Positions 24,125 through 31,349 of a stretch of DNA of 37,297 bases are shown piece after piece. The position numbers were made by a program, and so were the translations under genes. The first letter of the stretch is position 1. Every line of letters starts with the position of its first letter. A model generated the notes under the pieces. It made no database searches and was not told the origin of the DNA. It worked only from the letters and a program-made list of their open reading frames with translations. This DNA comes from Nonomuraea maritima. GTDB taxonomy: Bacteria; Actinomycetota; Actinomycetes; Streptosporangiales; Streptosporangiaceae. Location of the stretch: contig NZ_FNFB01000044.1 of the NCBI RefSeq assembly GCF_900100395.1, positions 1 to 37,297 of the forward strand, given 5' to 3'.

Positions 24125-24634
24125 TCACTCCAGGATCGGATCGAGGTCCAGCCGTAGTTCCCCGGTGATGGTGTGATCCGGCCGGTAACCGGTCGCGGCG
24201 ACGACGCGGTCCGCGGCGATCGTTCGCTCGGAGCCGTCCTTGTCCAGGGCGACCAGTTCGACGCCGGCGCCGTCCGGCTGCGTTCGTACAGCTCGGATCT
24301 TGAAGCCTGGGGCGAGCTCCACCACACCCTTGTCGATCAGCAACTGCAGGCCGGTTCCGAGAGCACCGCGAGCCGGTAGAGCGTCGTCGTCTCCCCCGCC
24401 GAACGCGCGGGTGTGGTCGTCGGAACGGATGGCCCAGGTCAGGCGGGTGTCTGGTGCTTTGGGCGCGGCTTCGGTCGCCTGGTCCCGGTTCGGGGTGCGC
24501 AAGCGGTCGGTGTCCTGACGAGTGATCGCGGCGACACGGGCATGGAGACGCAGGTGAGGACGGATGTGCGGAAGGCCGGCCAGCGGCTGCAGGTAGCGCG
24601 TGGCGAGTTCGGTGATGGGCGGGGTGGCAGACAT
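24125..24634 (-). pseudogene. Truncated and internally deleted flavoprotein copy
   Basis: The 169-codon frame is a shortened paralogue of the flavoprotein encoded at 26706-28097. Shared blocks include TRLTWAIRS (TPITWAIRA in the intact copy), GGGDDDALPARGALGT, ATGYRPDH and ELRLDLDPIL. It lacks the N-terminal FAD-binding Rossmann motif, the central segment of about 90 residues with the second dinucleotide motif, and everything after LDPIL. The product could not bind its cofactors, so it is a relic of duplication or of a second ars cluster. Confidence 0.8.
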
Positions 24635-24706
24635 CAGAGGAAGGCCTCTGCTGGTCGGACGGCCGGTAGAGCGACGCGGGCAGCGTCCGAGGTCACTGAG
24701 TCAGGG

Positions 24707-25774
24707 TCACAGGCCATAGGCGGCGAGGGCTCCGCCGGCGTAGGCGGCCAGCGGGGCGGCGATGTGTTCGGCGTCGCGGTGCACCCCCCGCAGCGTGTTC
24801 GAGGCGAACGAGCGCTGGAACTCCAGTCCCACGTAGGCAAGCCCTGGGTGAGTGGTGGAGATGCCGTCGGCGTGCAGCGGCAGCCCGTTGGCGTCCAAGG
24901 CGCCGAGCGAGGTCAGAAAGTTCAGATTCGGCAGGTATCCGGTCGCGTAGATCACGACGTCGACGGGTTCGCGGGTGCCGTCCGCCCACACGACGTCGCG
25001 GCCTTCGAAGGCGGAGAACATGGGTCGCCGGTTCATCCGGCCCTCCGTCAGTGCGGCGGCGTAGTCGCCGGTGTCCATGACGAGAGTGCCGGTCGCGATG
25101 CGGGCCAGCCAGTGCGGAGGCAGGGAGTCGAAACCGGTGGTGGTGTGCCAGTAGTGCGCATCCTTGCCACCGACCATCTGCGGAAAGAACTGCAGCGGCT
25201 GGCGGGAGGCGATGGTGACGTCGGCCACCTCGGCGAGTTCGTAGGCGATCTGGACGGCGGAGTTGCCGCCACCCACCACCACGATGCGCTGTCCGACGTA
25301 AGGCTTGGGGTTGCGGTAGTCAGCCATGTGCAGGGCCTGGCCGGCGTATCCCTCCTGGCCGGGGAGCGCCGGTGTGTACGGGTTACCGAAGGAGCCACTG
25401 GCGGCTACGACGCCTCTGGCCTGCAAGGTGTCGCCGCTCGCGGGATGCACCAGGAAGCCGCCGGCGCTGTCGGACTCGACGGCGCTGACGCGTGCGCCGG
25501 TGCGAATTTCCACGCCGAGACTGTCGGCGTAGTCCCGTAGGTAGGCGACGACCTCGTCCCGGGTGGCGTAGTGATCGGGGTCACCGGGGAACTCGTGACC
25601 GGGCAAGGCGCTGTAGGCGGCGGGCGAGAACAGCGTCAGGCTGTCGTAGTAGTTCGCCCAGGAACCGGTCGGCTCTTCGCCTGCTTCCAGGATCACGGGC
25701 GTGAGGCCATGCTGGAGAAGGGCATGGGCAGCTGCCAGGCCGGACTGACCGGCGCCGATGACGATGGTGTTCAT
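24707..25774 (-). CDS. FAD/NAD(P)-dependent oxidoreductase, ArsO-like monooxygenase
   Basis: This 355-residue flavoprotein has the FAD motif IVIGAGQSGLAAAHAL at the N-terminus, a second dinucleotide motif VVVGGGNSAVQIAYEL (about 168-183) and ATGYLPNLNF near the end, the layout of ArsO and other small flavin monooxygenases. Such genes accompany arsR in actinomycete arsenic clusters. The exact reaction on arsenic compounds is not established from sequence. It is divergent from an arsR gene across a symmetric promoter region. Its own 3' side carries the truncated flavoprotein copy. Confidence 0.8.
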   Translation of the reverse strand: MNTIVIGAGQSGLAAAHALLQHGLTPVILEAGEEPTGSWANYYDSLTLFSPAAYSALPGHEFPGDPDHYATRDEVVAYLRDYADSLGVEIRTGARVSAVESDSAGGFLVHPASGDTLQARGVVAASGSFGNPYTPALPGQEGYAGQALHMADYRNPKPYVGQRIVVVGGGNSAVQIAYELAEVADVTIASRQPLQFFPQMVGGKDAHYWHTTTGFDSLPPHWLARIATGTLVMDTGDYAAALTEGRMNRRPMFSAFEGRDVVWADGTREPVDVVIYATGYLPNLNFLTSLGALDANGLPLHADGISTTHPGLAYVGLEFQRSFASNTLRGVHRDAEHIAAPLAAYAGGALAAYGL

Positions 25775-25781
25775 GCCGCCG

Positions 25782-25817
25782 CATCATATCCTCATATCCA
25801 GAAATCACAATATGATG
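25782..25817. promoter_or_regulatory. Symmetric divergent promoter of flavoprotein and arsR
   Basis: CATCATAT (25782-25789) and ATATGATG (25810-25817) are perfect inverted copies 20 bp apart. Each arm contains TATGAT, a good -10 hexamer, pointing outward toward its own gene. The region is therefore probably two overlapping promoters held by one ArsR dimer. Confidence 0.6.
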
Positions 25818-25833
25818 TGGTCGGGGTGATGCT

Positions 25834-26175
25834 ATGACCATGGCGACGAATGCGATCGAGCTGAGCACTGAAGCTCGCGGCTTCCTCAAGGCGCTGGCCG
25901 GCGAGACTCGCCAGCAGATCATGGAGCTGTTCGCCGGCGGCGTCGAACTGACCGTCAACGAGGTGGCCGAGCGCATGTCGTTGGCCCAGTCGGCCACGTC
26001 CACCCATCTGGCGACCCTGCGTGAGGGCGGGGTGCTGACCTCCCGGCGGGAATGGAAGACGGTCTACTACCGAGCCGACGGGACACGGATTCGCAAGGCG
26101 CTCCTGGACCTGCACGCCAGTCTCAACGCCTGCTGCCCGCCGGAGGAGGAGGCGCCCGGTCGCGGGTGCGACTGA
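25834..26175 (+). CDS. ArsR-family repressor with C-terminal cysteines
   Basis: This 113-residue winged-helix repressor has ALAGETRQQIMELF, VNEVAERMSLAQSATSTHLA (recognition helix) and SRREWKTVYYRADG (wing). The usual alpha-3 CxC of classical ArsR is absent. Instead the C-terminus carries NACCPPEEEAPGRGCD, a Cys pair plus a third Cys that could bind As(III) or another thiophilic metal. Divergent gene order implies control of the flavoprotein gene and itself. A second ATG two codons in is possible. Confidence 0.85.
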   Translation: MTMATNAIELSTEARGFLKALAGETRQQIMELFAGGVELTVNEVAERMSLAQSATSTHLATLREGGVLTSRREWKTVYYRADGTRIRKALLDLHASLNACCPPEEEAPGRGCD

Positions 26176-26182
26176 CCGGCTC

Positions 26183-26364
26183 TCAGTCGCCACCGCAGGA
26201 ACATGAGCCCTCCGCCCGTACGTGACGCACAGCGCCGCGAGCGTCCATGGCCACCGCGCAGCAGCCGGTGAGCAGCTCACGCAGCCGCCCCGCATGCTCG
26301 CCGCACGCGCGACTTCATCCCCGACACGGCGATGCCCAGGCGGTGCGCGGCCTCCCCCTGCTTA
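26183..26364 (-). pseudogene. C-terminal remnant of an ECF sigma factor (SigZ-like), frameshifted
   Basis: On the minus strand, QGEAAHRLGIAVSGMKSRVR matches region 4 of SigZ-type ECF sigma factors, including the SGMKSRV signature. At about 26294-26298 one extra base shifts the frame. The continuation LRELLTGCCAVAMDARGAV and the Cys-rich end GSCSCGGD then follow to TGA 26183, again as in that family. Regions 2 and 3 are gone. It fills much of the 26176-26537 gap between arsR and the next operon. A single-base insertion plus 5' loss makes it non-functional. Confidence 0.65.
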
Positions 26365-26451
26365 TCTTGTGTCGTCACCAGCCCGAACTCCCTCGTGTGC
26401 GCCGGGGAGACGCCGACCGTCGGCGGAGGACGCACCCCCCGCTCCGACTGT

Positions 26452-26483
26452 TTAGACAAAGCTCTAATTTGACAATCATCGAA
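26452..26483 (+). promoter_or_regulatory. Two tandem ArsR-type boxes and promoter
   Basis: TTAGACAAAGCTCTAA (26452-26467; arms TTAGA/TCTAA with 6-base spacer) is immediately followed by TTTGACAATCATCGAA (26468-26483), which contains a consensus TTGACA -35. They lie 55-86 bp before the first gene of the large plus-strand operon. The same 16-bp pattern recurs at 29485, 31011, 31051 and 34531. Confidence 0.7.
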
Positions 26484-26537
26484 TCTGCGTTGCAGACTCG
26501 ACACTGCTTCGATAGCCATCTATCCAGGAGGTGTGCA

Positions 26538-26684
26538 ATGCGCACCCTGCTCGCTCGCCTTCGCCGCTCCCCCGACGTCTCGGGCTTCACCTTCGACGAA
26601 GCCAGGTCGGAGGTGTGCGACCGCAGCTGCCGCGCTGACGCGGCCATCGATCGCGCCCGTACCTACGCCTTGTCGTTCCGCTAG
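26538..26684 (+). CDS. 48-residue Cys-containing small protein heading the ars operon
   Basis: ATG 26538 follows AGGAGGTG at ideal spacing and the frame ends at TAG 26684. The product is basic at the N-terminus (MRTLLARLRRSPDVSGFTFD) and contains EVCDRSCRAD, two cysteines three residues apart that could bind a metal. I recall similar short proteins in actinomycete arsenic loci but cannot name a family. It is the first gene after the tandem boxes and lies 21 bp before the flavoprotein gene, so it is probably co-induced. Confidence 0.7.
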   Translation: MRTLLARLRRSPDVSGFTFDEARSEVCDRSCRADAAIDRARTYALSFR

Positions 26685-26705
26685 ATCACACCACCTGGAG
26701 CAGTC

Positions 26706-28097
26706 ATGAGTGACAGTTGCTGCGGCACCACGTCGACCACCGTCGAGCCTGCCGACCCCGATCGCAAGGTGTCCCTGCCCGTCGTCGTGATCGGCGCAGG
26801 CCCGGTCGGGCTGGCGGCCGGCGCGCACCTTGCCGAGCGCGGTATCGACTTCGTGATCCTGGAATCCGGCGATCGTGTCGCGGCGTCGGTGGCTCGATGG
26901 GGTCACGTGCGGGTGTTCAGCCCGTGGAAGTACAACATCGACGCGGCCGCCCGCCGCATGCTCGAGGCCGATGGCTGGACCTGGCCGGACCCCGACTGGC
27001 TGCCCACCGGCGCCGAATTGATCGACGACTACCTGGCCCCACTGGCCAAGCTGTTCGGCGACCGGGTCCGTACCGACGCGAAGGTGACGGCGATCAGCCG
27101 TCTCGGCTACGACCGCGTCCGCACGGGCGGCCGCGAGCACGCCCCCTTCCTCCTTCGCCTGAACGACGGCACCGAACTGCAGGCCCGAGCCGTCATCGAC
27201 GCCTCCGGCACCTACCTCAGCCCGAACGCCCTGGGCGCCAGCGGCCTGCCCGCCCACGGCGAGCAGACGGCGGCCGACCTGATCGACCACGCCCTGCCCG
27301 ACGTCCTCGGCGCCGACCGCCACCGTTACGAGGGCAAGCATGTCCTGGTCGTCGGCTCCGGCCACTCGTCCGCCACCACCCTGCTCGCCCTGGCCGAACT
27401 CGACGGCACTCCGATCACCTGGGCCATCCGAGCCGCCGACGCCGGCCGCACGTACGGGGGCGGCGACGCCGATGCGCTCCCGGCTCGCGGTGCGCTCGGC
27501 ACCCGTCTGCACGCCCTGGTGACCTCCGGCCGCATCCAACTCCTGACCGGCTTCTTCACGCATCGCGTCGGCGCCACCGGCGATGGCGTCGAGGTGATCA
27601 GCCTCGACCCGTCCGGACGCGAACAGGCGGTCATCGTGGATCGGATCGTCAGCGCCACGGGTTACCGCCCTGACCACGCCATCGCCTCGGAACTGCGGCT
27701 CGACCTGGACCCGATCCTCGGCTCCACCCGCGCGCTGGCGCCGCTCATCGACCCCAACCAGCACTCCTGCGGCACCGTCCCGGCGCACGGCGTGGACGAG
27801 CTGGCGCACCCCGAGCCCGGCTACTACGCCATCGGCGTCAAGAGCTACGGCCGTGCCCCCACCTTCCTCATGGCCACCGGCTACGAACAGGCCCGCTCCG
27901 TCGTCGCCGCCCTGGCCGGTGACTGGGAGGCAGCCCGCGACGTCCAGCTCGAACTGCCCGAGACCGGCGTGTGCTCCTCCAACCTGGCCGAGGCGCAGGA
28001 GCAGCGCGTCGGCCTGGCCACCGGCATCAGCGGCGGTCTGCTGTCCACCCCGCTTCCCCTGGCCGACGTATCCACCAGCGGAGGCTGCTGCGGCTGA
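26706..28097 (+). CDS. FAD-dependent oxidoreductase with CCG motifs at both ends
   Basis: This 463-residue flavoprotein has an FAD motif VVVIGAGPVGLAAGAHLAER (about 26-45), a second motif VLVVGSGHSSATT (about 211-223), and SATGYRPDH near 318, so it resembles flavin monooxygenases of the ArsO group but is longer. Unusually, the protein starts MSDSCCG and ends TSGGCCG; both tags carry a vicinal Cys pair, a geometry that binds As(III) well. It also has a Cys in DPNQHSCGT and in TGVCSSN. It starts behind GGAG, in the operon led by two ArsR boxes. The redox substrate is unknown; oxidation of a trivalent arsenical is my inference. Confidence 0.8.
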   Translation: MSDSCCGTTSTTVEPADPDRKVSLPVVVIGAGPVGLAAGAHLAERGIDFVILESGDRVAASVARWGHVRVFSPWKYNIDAAARRMLEADGWTWPDPDWLPTGAELIDDYLAPLAKLFGDRVRTDAKVTAISRLGYDRVRTGGREHAPFLLRLNDGTELQARAVIDASGTYLSPNALGASGLPAHGEQTAADLIDHALPDVLGADRHRYEGKHVLVVGSGHSSATTLLALAELDGTPITWAIRAADAGRTYGGGDADALPARGALGTRLHALVTSGRIQLLTGFFTHRVGATGDGVEVISLDPSGREQAVIVDRIVSATGYRPDHAIASELRLDLDPILGSTRALAPLIDPNQHSCGTVPAHGVDELAHPEPGYYAIGVKSYGRAPTFLMATGYEQARSVVAALAGDWEAARDVQLELPETGVCSSNLAEAQEQRVGLATGISGGLLSTPLPLADVSTSGGCCG

Positions 28098-28125
28098 CCA
28101 CCAGCGAACACGAAAGGCTCCGATC

Positions 28126-28254
28126 ATGTCCGATGGACATCCCACCGCGGCGCAGAAGGAAGCCCTGCAGGTGATCTGCGACCACCAGCCGCTACCGACC
28201 GACCGGCTCGGCGGACGCCTGCCCGCTGTCGGCTGCTCAGGTGGGAGTTCGTGA
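28126..28254 (+). CDS. 42-residue small protein coupled to the MFS gene
   Basis: ATG 28126 has GAAAGG upstream; the frame ends in TGA 28252-28254, which overlaps the MFS start as GTGA. The product (MSDGHPTAAQKEALQVICDH, later VGCSGGSS) is soluble with two cysteines and no recognised family. Such a tight overlap suggests it is translated, either as a functional small protein or as a coupling leader for the transporter. Confidence 0.55.
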   Translation: MSDGHPTAAQKEALQVICDHQPLPTDRLGGRLPAVGCSGGSS

Positions 28255-29519
28255 GCTCCACCATCGAAACCGCCGCTCCTGGAACCGGGGGCGGCGGTCG
28301 TTATCGCATCACCCGCGGCTGGCGCATCGTCGCCGCGCTGGCCGTCACCCAGACCATCGGCTACGGCGTGCTCTACTACGCCTTCTCCGTGTTCCTCATC
28401 CCCATGCAGCACGACCTGAGCGCGAGCGGTACCCAGGTGGCCGCCGCGCTCACCCTCGCCGTGCTGACCACCGCACTGTGCGCGCCTCTGGCCGGCCGCT
28501 GGCTGGACGCCCACGGCGGGCGAGCTTTGATGGCCACCGGCTCGGTGCTCGGCACGCTCGCCGTGCTGGCCTGGTCCCAGGTCACCACTCTGCCGCAGCT
28601 CTACGGCGTCTTTCTGGCCATCGGCATCGCCTCGGCCATGGTGCTGTACGAGCCCGCCTTCGCCGTCATCGTCACCTGGTTCGACGAACGCGGACGGGCC
28701 GGCGCGCTGCTCGCCCTCACGATCGTGGCCGGGTTCGCCTCCTCCATCTTCCTGCCTCTCACCGGCCTGCTGATCCAGGCGTACGGCTGGCGCCAGGCCC
28801 TGCTCATCCTGGCCATCGTCCACGGCTCGCTCGCGATCCCGCTGCACGCCCTGATGGTGCGCCGCCCCGCACACCACGCCGGTGTCAAGGCCCGCACCAC
28901 AGCCGGCGCCCGCGCCGATCTGGTCAAGGCGGCGGTACGGGCCCGGCCGTTCTGGCTGCTGGCCGCGGCCTTCACAGCGCACGGCGGGGCAGCCGCCACC
29001 ATTTCCGTACTGCTCATCACCTACCTCATCCACCTCGGACACCAACCCGTCTTCGCCGCCACCATCGCCGGGCTCCTCGGCGTCCTGTCGGTCACCGGCC
29101 GCCTGGTCACGACGGGGCTGCGCCGTCGCTGGTCCGCGGCTCCGGTCGCGGCCACGATCTTCGCTCTCCAAGGCGTGGGAACGCTCCTGCTGCCCTTCGT
29201 CGGCGCCACCACCGCCGGCGCGGTCTGCTGCGTGCTGCTGTTCGGAATCGGTTTCGGGGTGGGCACCATCACGCTGCCGCACCTGCTGGCTGAGCGATAC
29301 GGCACGGTGGCCTACGCCAGCCTGTCGGGTCGTATCGCCATGTTCTCCGTGGCTGACAAGGCGCTGGCCCCGCTGGGTGCGATGGCCCTGGCCCACAGCG
29401 TCGGATACGGCTGGGTGATGGGAGCCGTCACCGCGGCCTGCGCTGCGGCGGCTTGCGCGCTGGTCGCCTACCATCGCCTATCATTTAGACAACCGTCGAA
29501 TCAGGAGGTGTCGTCGTGA
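28251..29519 (+). CDS. MFS transporter of the ars operon
   Basis: This 422-residue protein has twelve membrane segments, starting at about residue 24 (GWRIVAALAVTQTIGYGVLYY) and with the loop 2-3 motif GRWLDAHGGRALMATGS. It resembles OFA/monocarboxylate-type MFS members rather than ArsJ as I know it. Its place between the CCG-tagged flavoprotein and an arsR gene suggests it exports an arsenical product, but that is context only. The start GTG overlaps the preceding small ORF and its stop overlaps the arsR start. An ArsR box lies inside its last codons (29485-29500). Confidence 0.83.
   Translation: MSSTIETAAPGTGGGGRYRITRGWRIVAALAVTQTIGYGVLYYAFSVFLIPMQHDLSASGTQVAAALTLAVLTTALCAPLAGRWLDAHGGRALMATGSVLGTLAVLAWSQVTTLPQLYGVFLAIGIASAMVLYEPAFAVIVTWFDERGRAGALLALTIVAGFASSIFLPLTGLLIQAYGWRQALLILAIVHGSLAIPLHALMVRRPAHHAGVKARTTAGARADLVKAAVRARPFWLLAAAFTAHGGAAATISVLLITYLIHLGHQPVFAATIAGLLGVLSVTGRLVTTGLRRRWSAAPVAATIFALQGVGTLLLPFVGATTAGAVCCVLLFGIGFGVGTITLPHLLAERYGTVAYASLSGRIAMFSVADKALAPLGAMALAHSVGYGWVMGAVTAACAAAACALVAYHRLSFRQPSNQEVSS
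29485..29500 (+). promoter_or_regulatory. ArsR-type box inside the MFS 3' end
   Basis: TTAGACAACCGTCGAA matches the 16-bp box seen at 26452, 31011, 31051 and 34531. It lies 16 bp before the arsR start codon, so it may control an internal promoter for arsR and the next flavoprotein gene. Confidence 0.6.
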
Positions 29520-29899
29520 CCGCCGCTCCCACCGTGTGCTGCGCTCCGATCGCCAGGGAGCCCCTCAGCGAGAACGACGCCACCGAGCTGGCCGCGCTGC
29601 TCAAGGCGGTTGCCGACCCGGTCCGTCTGCGCCTGCTGTCGATGATCGGCTCTCACGCCGGCGGCGAGGCATGCGTGTGCGATCTGACCGACGCCTTCGA
29701 CCTGACCGCACCCACCATCTCCCACCACCTCAAGGTGCTGCGCACCGCCGGACTGATCGACGGCGAACGCCGGGGCACCTGGGTCTACTACCGCATCATT
29801 CCCGAGACCGTGGCCAAGCTCGGCGCCCTGTTCACGCCGCTGGCCGAAGCCGTCCCCGCTGCCGGAGGCTCAGCGTCGGCGGAACTCGTCACGGCATGA
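29516..29899 (+). CDS. arsR: ArsR As(III)-responsive repressor
   Basis: This 127-residue winged-helix repressor has KAVADPVRLRLLSMIGSHAG, the alpha-3 metal site EACVCDLTDAF (Cys53, Cys55), the recognition helix TAPTISHHLKVLR and wing RRGTWVYYR. An N-terminal VCCAPIAREPLSE adds a Cys pair (Cys8, Cys9), recalling the Corynebacterium glutamicum ArsR that binds As(III) with an N-terminal pair plus one further Cys. GTG 29516 follows AGGAGG and overlaps the MFS stop; its stop overlaps the next start as ATGA. It is the best candidate to bind the shared 16-bp boxes. Confidence 0.9.
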   Translation: MTAAPTVCCAPIAREPLSENDATELAALLKAVADPVRLRLLSMIGSHAGGEACVCDLTDAFDLTAPTISHHLKVLRTAGLIDGERRGTWVYYRIIPETVAKLGALFTPLAEAVPAAGGSASAELVTA

Positions 29900-30954
29900 C
29901 CTCACCCGCTCGCCCCGCCGATGTCGTCGTCATCGGCGGGGGACAGGCCGGGCTGGCGGCCGGCTACTACCTGCGCCGCGCAGGCGTCGACTTCGTCATC
30001 CTGGACGCGCAAGAGGCCCCCGGCGGAGCGTGGCAGCACGCCTGGCCGTCGTTGCGTCTGTTCTCTCCCGCGCAGTACAGCTCCCTGCCCGGCCGCATGA
30101 TGCCGATCCCGGCCGATGGCGGCTATCCGGACGCCGACCATGTCGTCGCCTACCTCACCGACTACGAGCAGCGCTACCGCCTGCCCCTCATCCGCCCGGC
30201 CAAGGTGCAGGCCGTGCGGCGTCACGGTGACCGCCTCGCCGTGGACAGCGACGCGGGCACCTGGCATGCCCGCTTCGTCGTGAGCGCCACCGGCACCTGG
30301 TGGCGTCCGTACGTGCCGCACTGTCCCGGCATGCGCGACTTCCGCGGCGAGCAGCTGCACACCGCCGGCTACCACGGACCCGAGCCCTTCCACGACCGCC
30401 GGGTGATGATCGTCGGCGGCGGCAACTCCGCAGCGCAGATCCTCGCCGAACTGTCACAGGTAGCCCAGACCACCTGGGTGACGCTGCGCCCGCCCCGGCT
30501 GCTGCCCGACGAAGTGGACGGCCGTGCCCTGTTCGACCTCGCCACCCGCCGCCACCGGGCCGCCCTGGCCGGGCAGGATGCCCCGGGCGTCGGCGGTCTG
30601 GGCGACATCGTCGCCGTCGCTCCCGTACGCGAGGCCCGCGACCGTGGCGTGCTCAAAGCCGAGCCGATGTTCTCGCGCATCACCCCTGATGGCGTTGCGT
30701 GGGCCGACGGCAGCACGGCTCCCTGCGACGTGATCCTGTGGTGCACCGGCTTCCGGCCCGCGCTCGGCCATCTGGCTCCGCTGCGTCTCCGCGACTCAGA
30801 CGGCCGCATCCCCACTGACGGCACCCGCGCCCTGGCCGAACCTCGCCTGCACCTGCTCGGTTACGGCGACTGGACCGGCCCTGCCTCGGCCACCCTCATC
30901 GGCGCCGGCCGCACCGCCCGCCGGCTCGCCACCGAGATCGCCGCCCAGTTGTAG
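29896..30954 (+). CDS. arsO: ArsO-like flavin monooxygenase
   Basis: This 352-residue protein has VVVIGGGQAGLAAGYYLRRA at the N-terminus, VMIVGGGNSAAQILAEL at about 173-189 and CTGFRPALGHL near 289, the layout of ArsO from Streptomyces ars clusters as I know them. The exact arsenic reaction of ArsO is not settled. It is coupled to arsR by ATGA. It shares general layout with the proteins at 24707 and 26706 but lacks the CCG tags. A promoter region with further ArsR boxes follows it. Confidence 0.82.
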   Translation: MTSPARPADVVVIGGGQAGLAAGYYLRRAGVDFVILDAQEAPGGAWQHAWPSLRLFSPAQYSSLPGRMMPIPADGGYPDADHVVAYLTDYEQRYRLPLIRPAKVQAVRRHGDRLAVDSDAGTWHARFVVSATGTWWRPYVPHCPGMRDFRGEQLHTAGYHGPEPFHDRRVMIVGGGNSAAQILAELSQVAQTTWVTLRPPRLLPDEVDGRALFDLATRRHRAALAGQDAPGVGGLGDIVAVAPVREARDRGVLKAEPMFSRITPDGVAWADGSTAPCDVILWCTGFRPALGHLAPLRLRDSDGRIPTDGTRALAEPRLHLLGYGDWTGPASATLIGAGRTARRLATEIAAQL

Positions 30955-30993
30955 ACGCTCGGACCCGCATCGCCCTGCCGGCCGCCGAGATTA

Positions 30994-31066
30994 ATTCGAC
31001 GCCCATCTATCTTGACACTCATCTAATCAATGGGGAATTGTGGTGACTGATTAGACATCTATCTAA
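30994..31066 (+). promoter_or_regulatory. Promoter with three ArsR-type boxes
   Basis: CTTGACACTCATCTAA (31011-31026) and TTAGACATCTATCTAA (31051-31066) are strong copies of the 16-bp box; ATTCGACGCCCATCTA (30994-31009) is a weaker one. The region is AT-rich against its surroundings and offers TTGTGG (31038) and TATCTA (31060) as -35 and -10. It drives the CCG protein and M28 gene. Confidence 0.7.
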
Positions 31067-31106
31067 CTCTTGGGCGGCCACTGCTCCCAAGCAAAGGAGA
31101 TCCGCG

Positions 31107-31349
31107 ATGACGAACCAGACCAGCGGCGGCTTCACCGGCGACCTGGCGGAGGCGTTCACTCCGCCTGCCGCAGGCGGCTGTTGCGGGGCGCCCGCCGCCA
31201 CCGCCGGCAGCGAGGCGGATCAGGCGGCCACGGGATGCTGCGGGAGCCCGGCGGTGGCCCAGGGGGCCGGCCAGTCCGGCTGCTGCGGCCAGGATCCAGC
31301 CCCCGCCGCCCAGATCACGGACGCCACGTCCACCGGATGCTGCGGATGA
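31107..31349 (+). CDS. 80-residue protein with four Cys-Cys-Gly motifs
   Basis: A good GGAG precedes ATG 31107. The product has a 23-residue lead (MTNQTSGGFTGDLAEAFTPP...) and then four CCG motifs at residues 25-27, 44-46, 59-61 and 78-80, spaced 19, 15 and 19 residues by Ala/Gly/Ser/Pro/Gln linkers. The last CCG is the C-terminus itself. Eight cysteines and almost no hydrophobic core suggest a flexible thiol-rich protein that binds As(III) or a similar ion, a metallothionein-like buffer or chaperone; this is inference. I know no named family. Its stop overlaps the M28 gene's ATG. Confidence 0.8.
   Translation: MTNQTSGGFTGDLAEAFTPPAAGGCCGAPAATAGSEADQAATGCCGSPAVAQGAGQSGCCGQDPAPAAQITDATSTGCCG

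Noticed and set aside
26520..29474. Very long open frame (984 codons) on the minus strand
   Set aside because: It is antisense to the small ORF, flavoprotein and MFS genes, rich in Gly/Gln/Arg/Asp, with no domain; typical of GC-rich codon shadowing.
31107..31349. CCG protein as a multi-core RiPP precursor
   Set aside because: The lead plus repeats suggest it superficially, but no cyclodehydratase, radical SAM, lanthionine or YcaO-type enzyme gene is nearby; a metal-binding role fits the ars context better.
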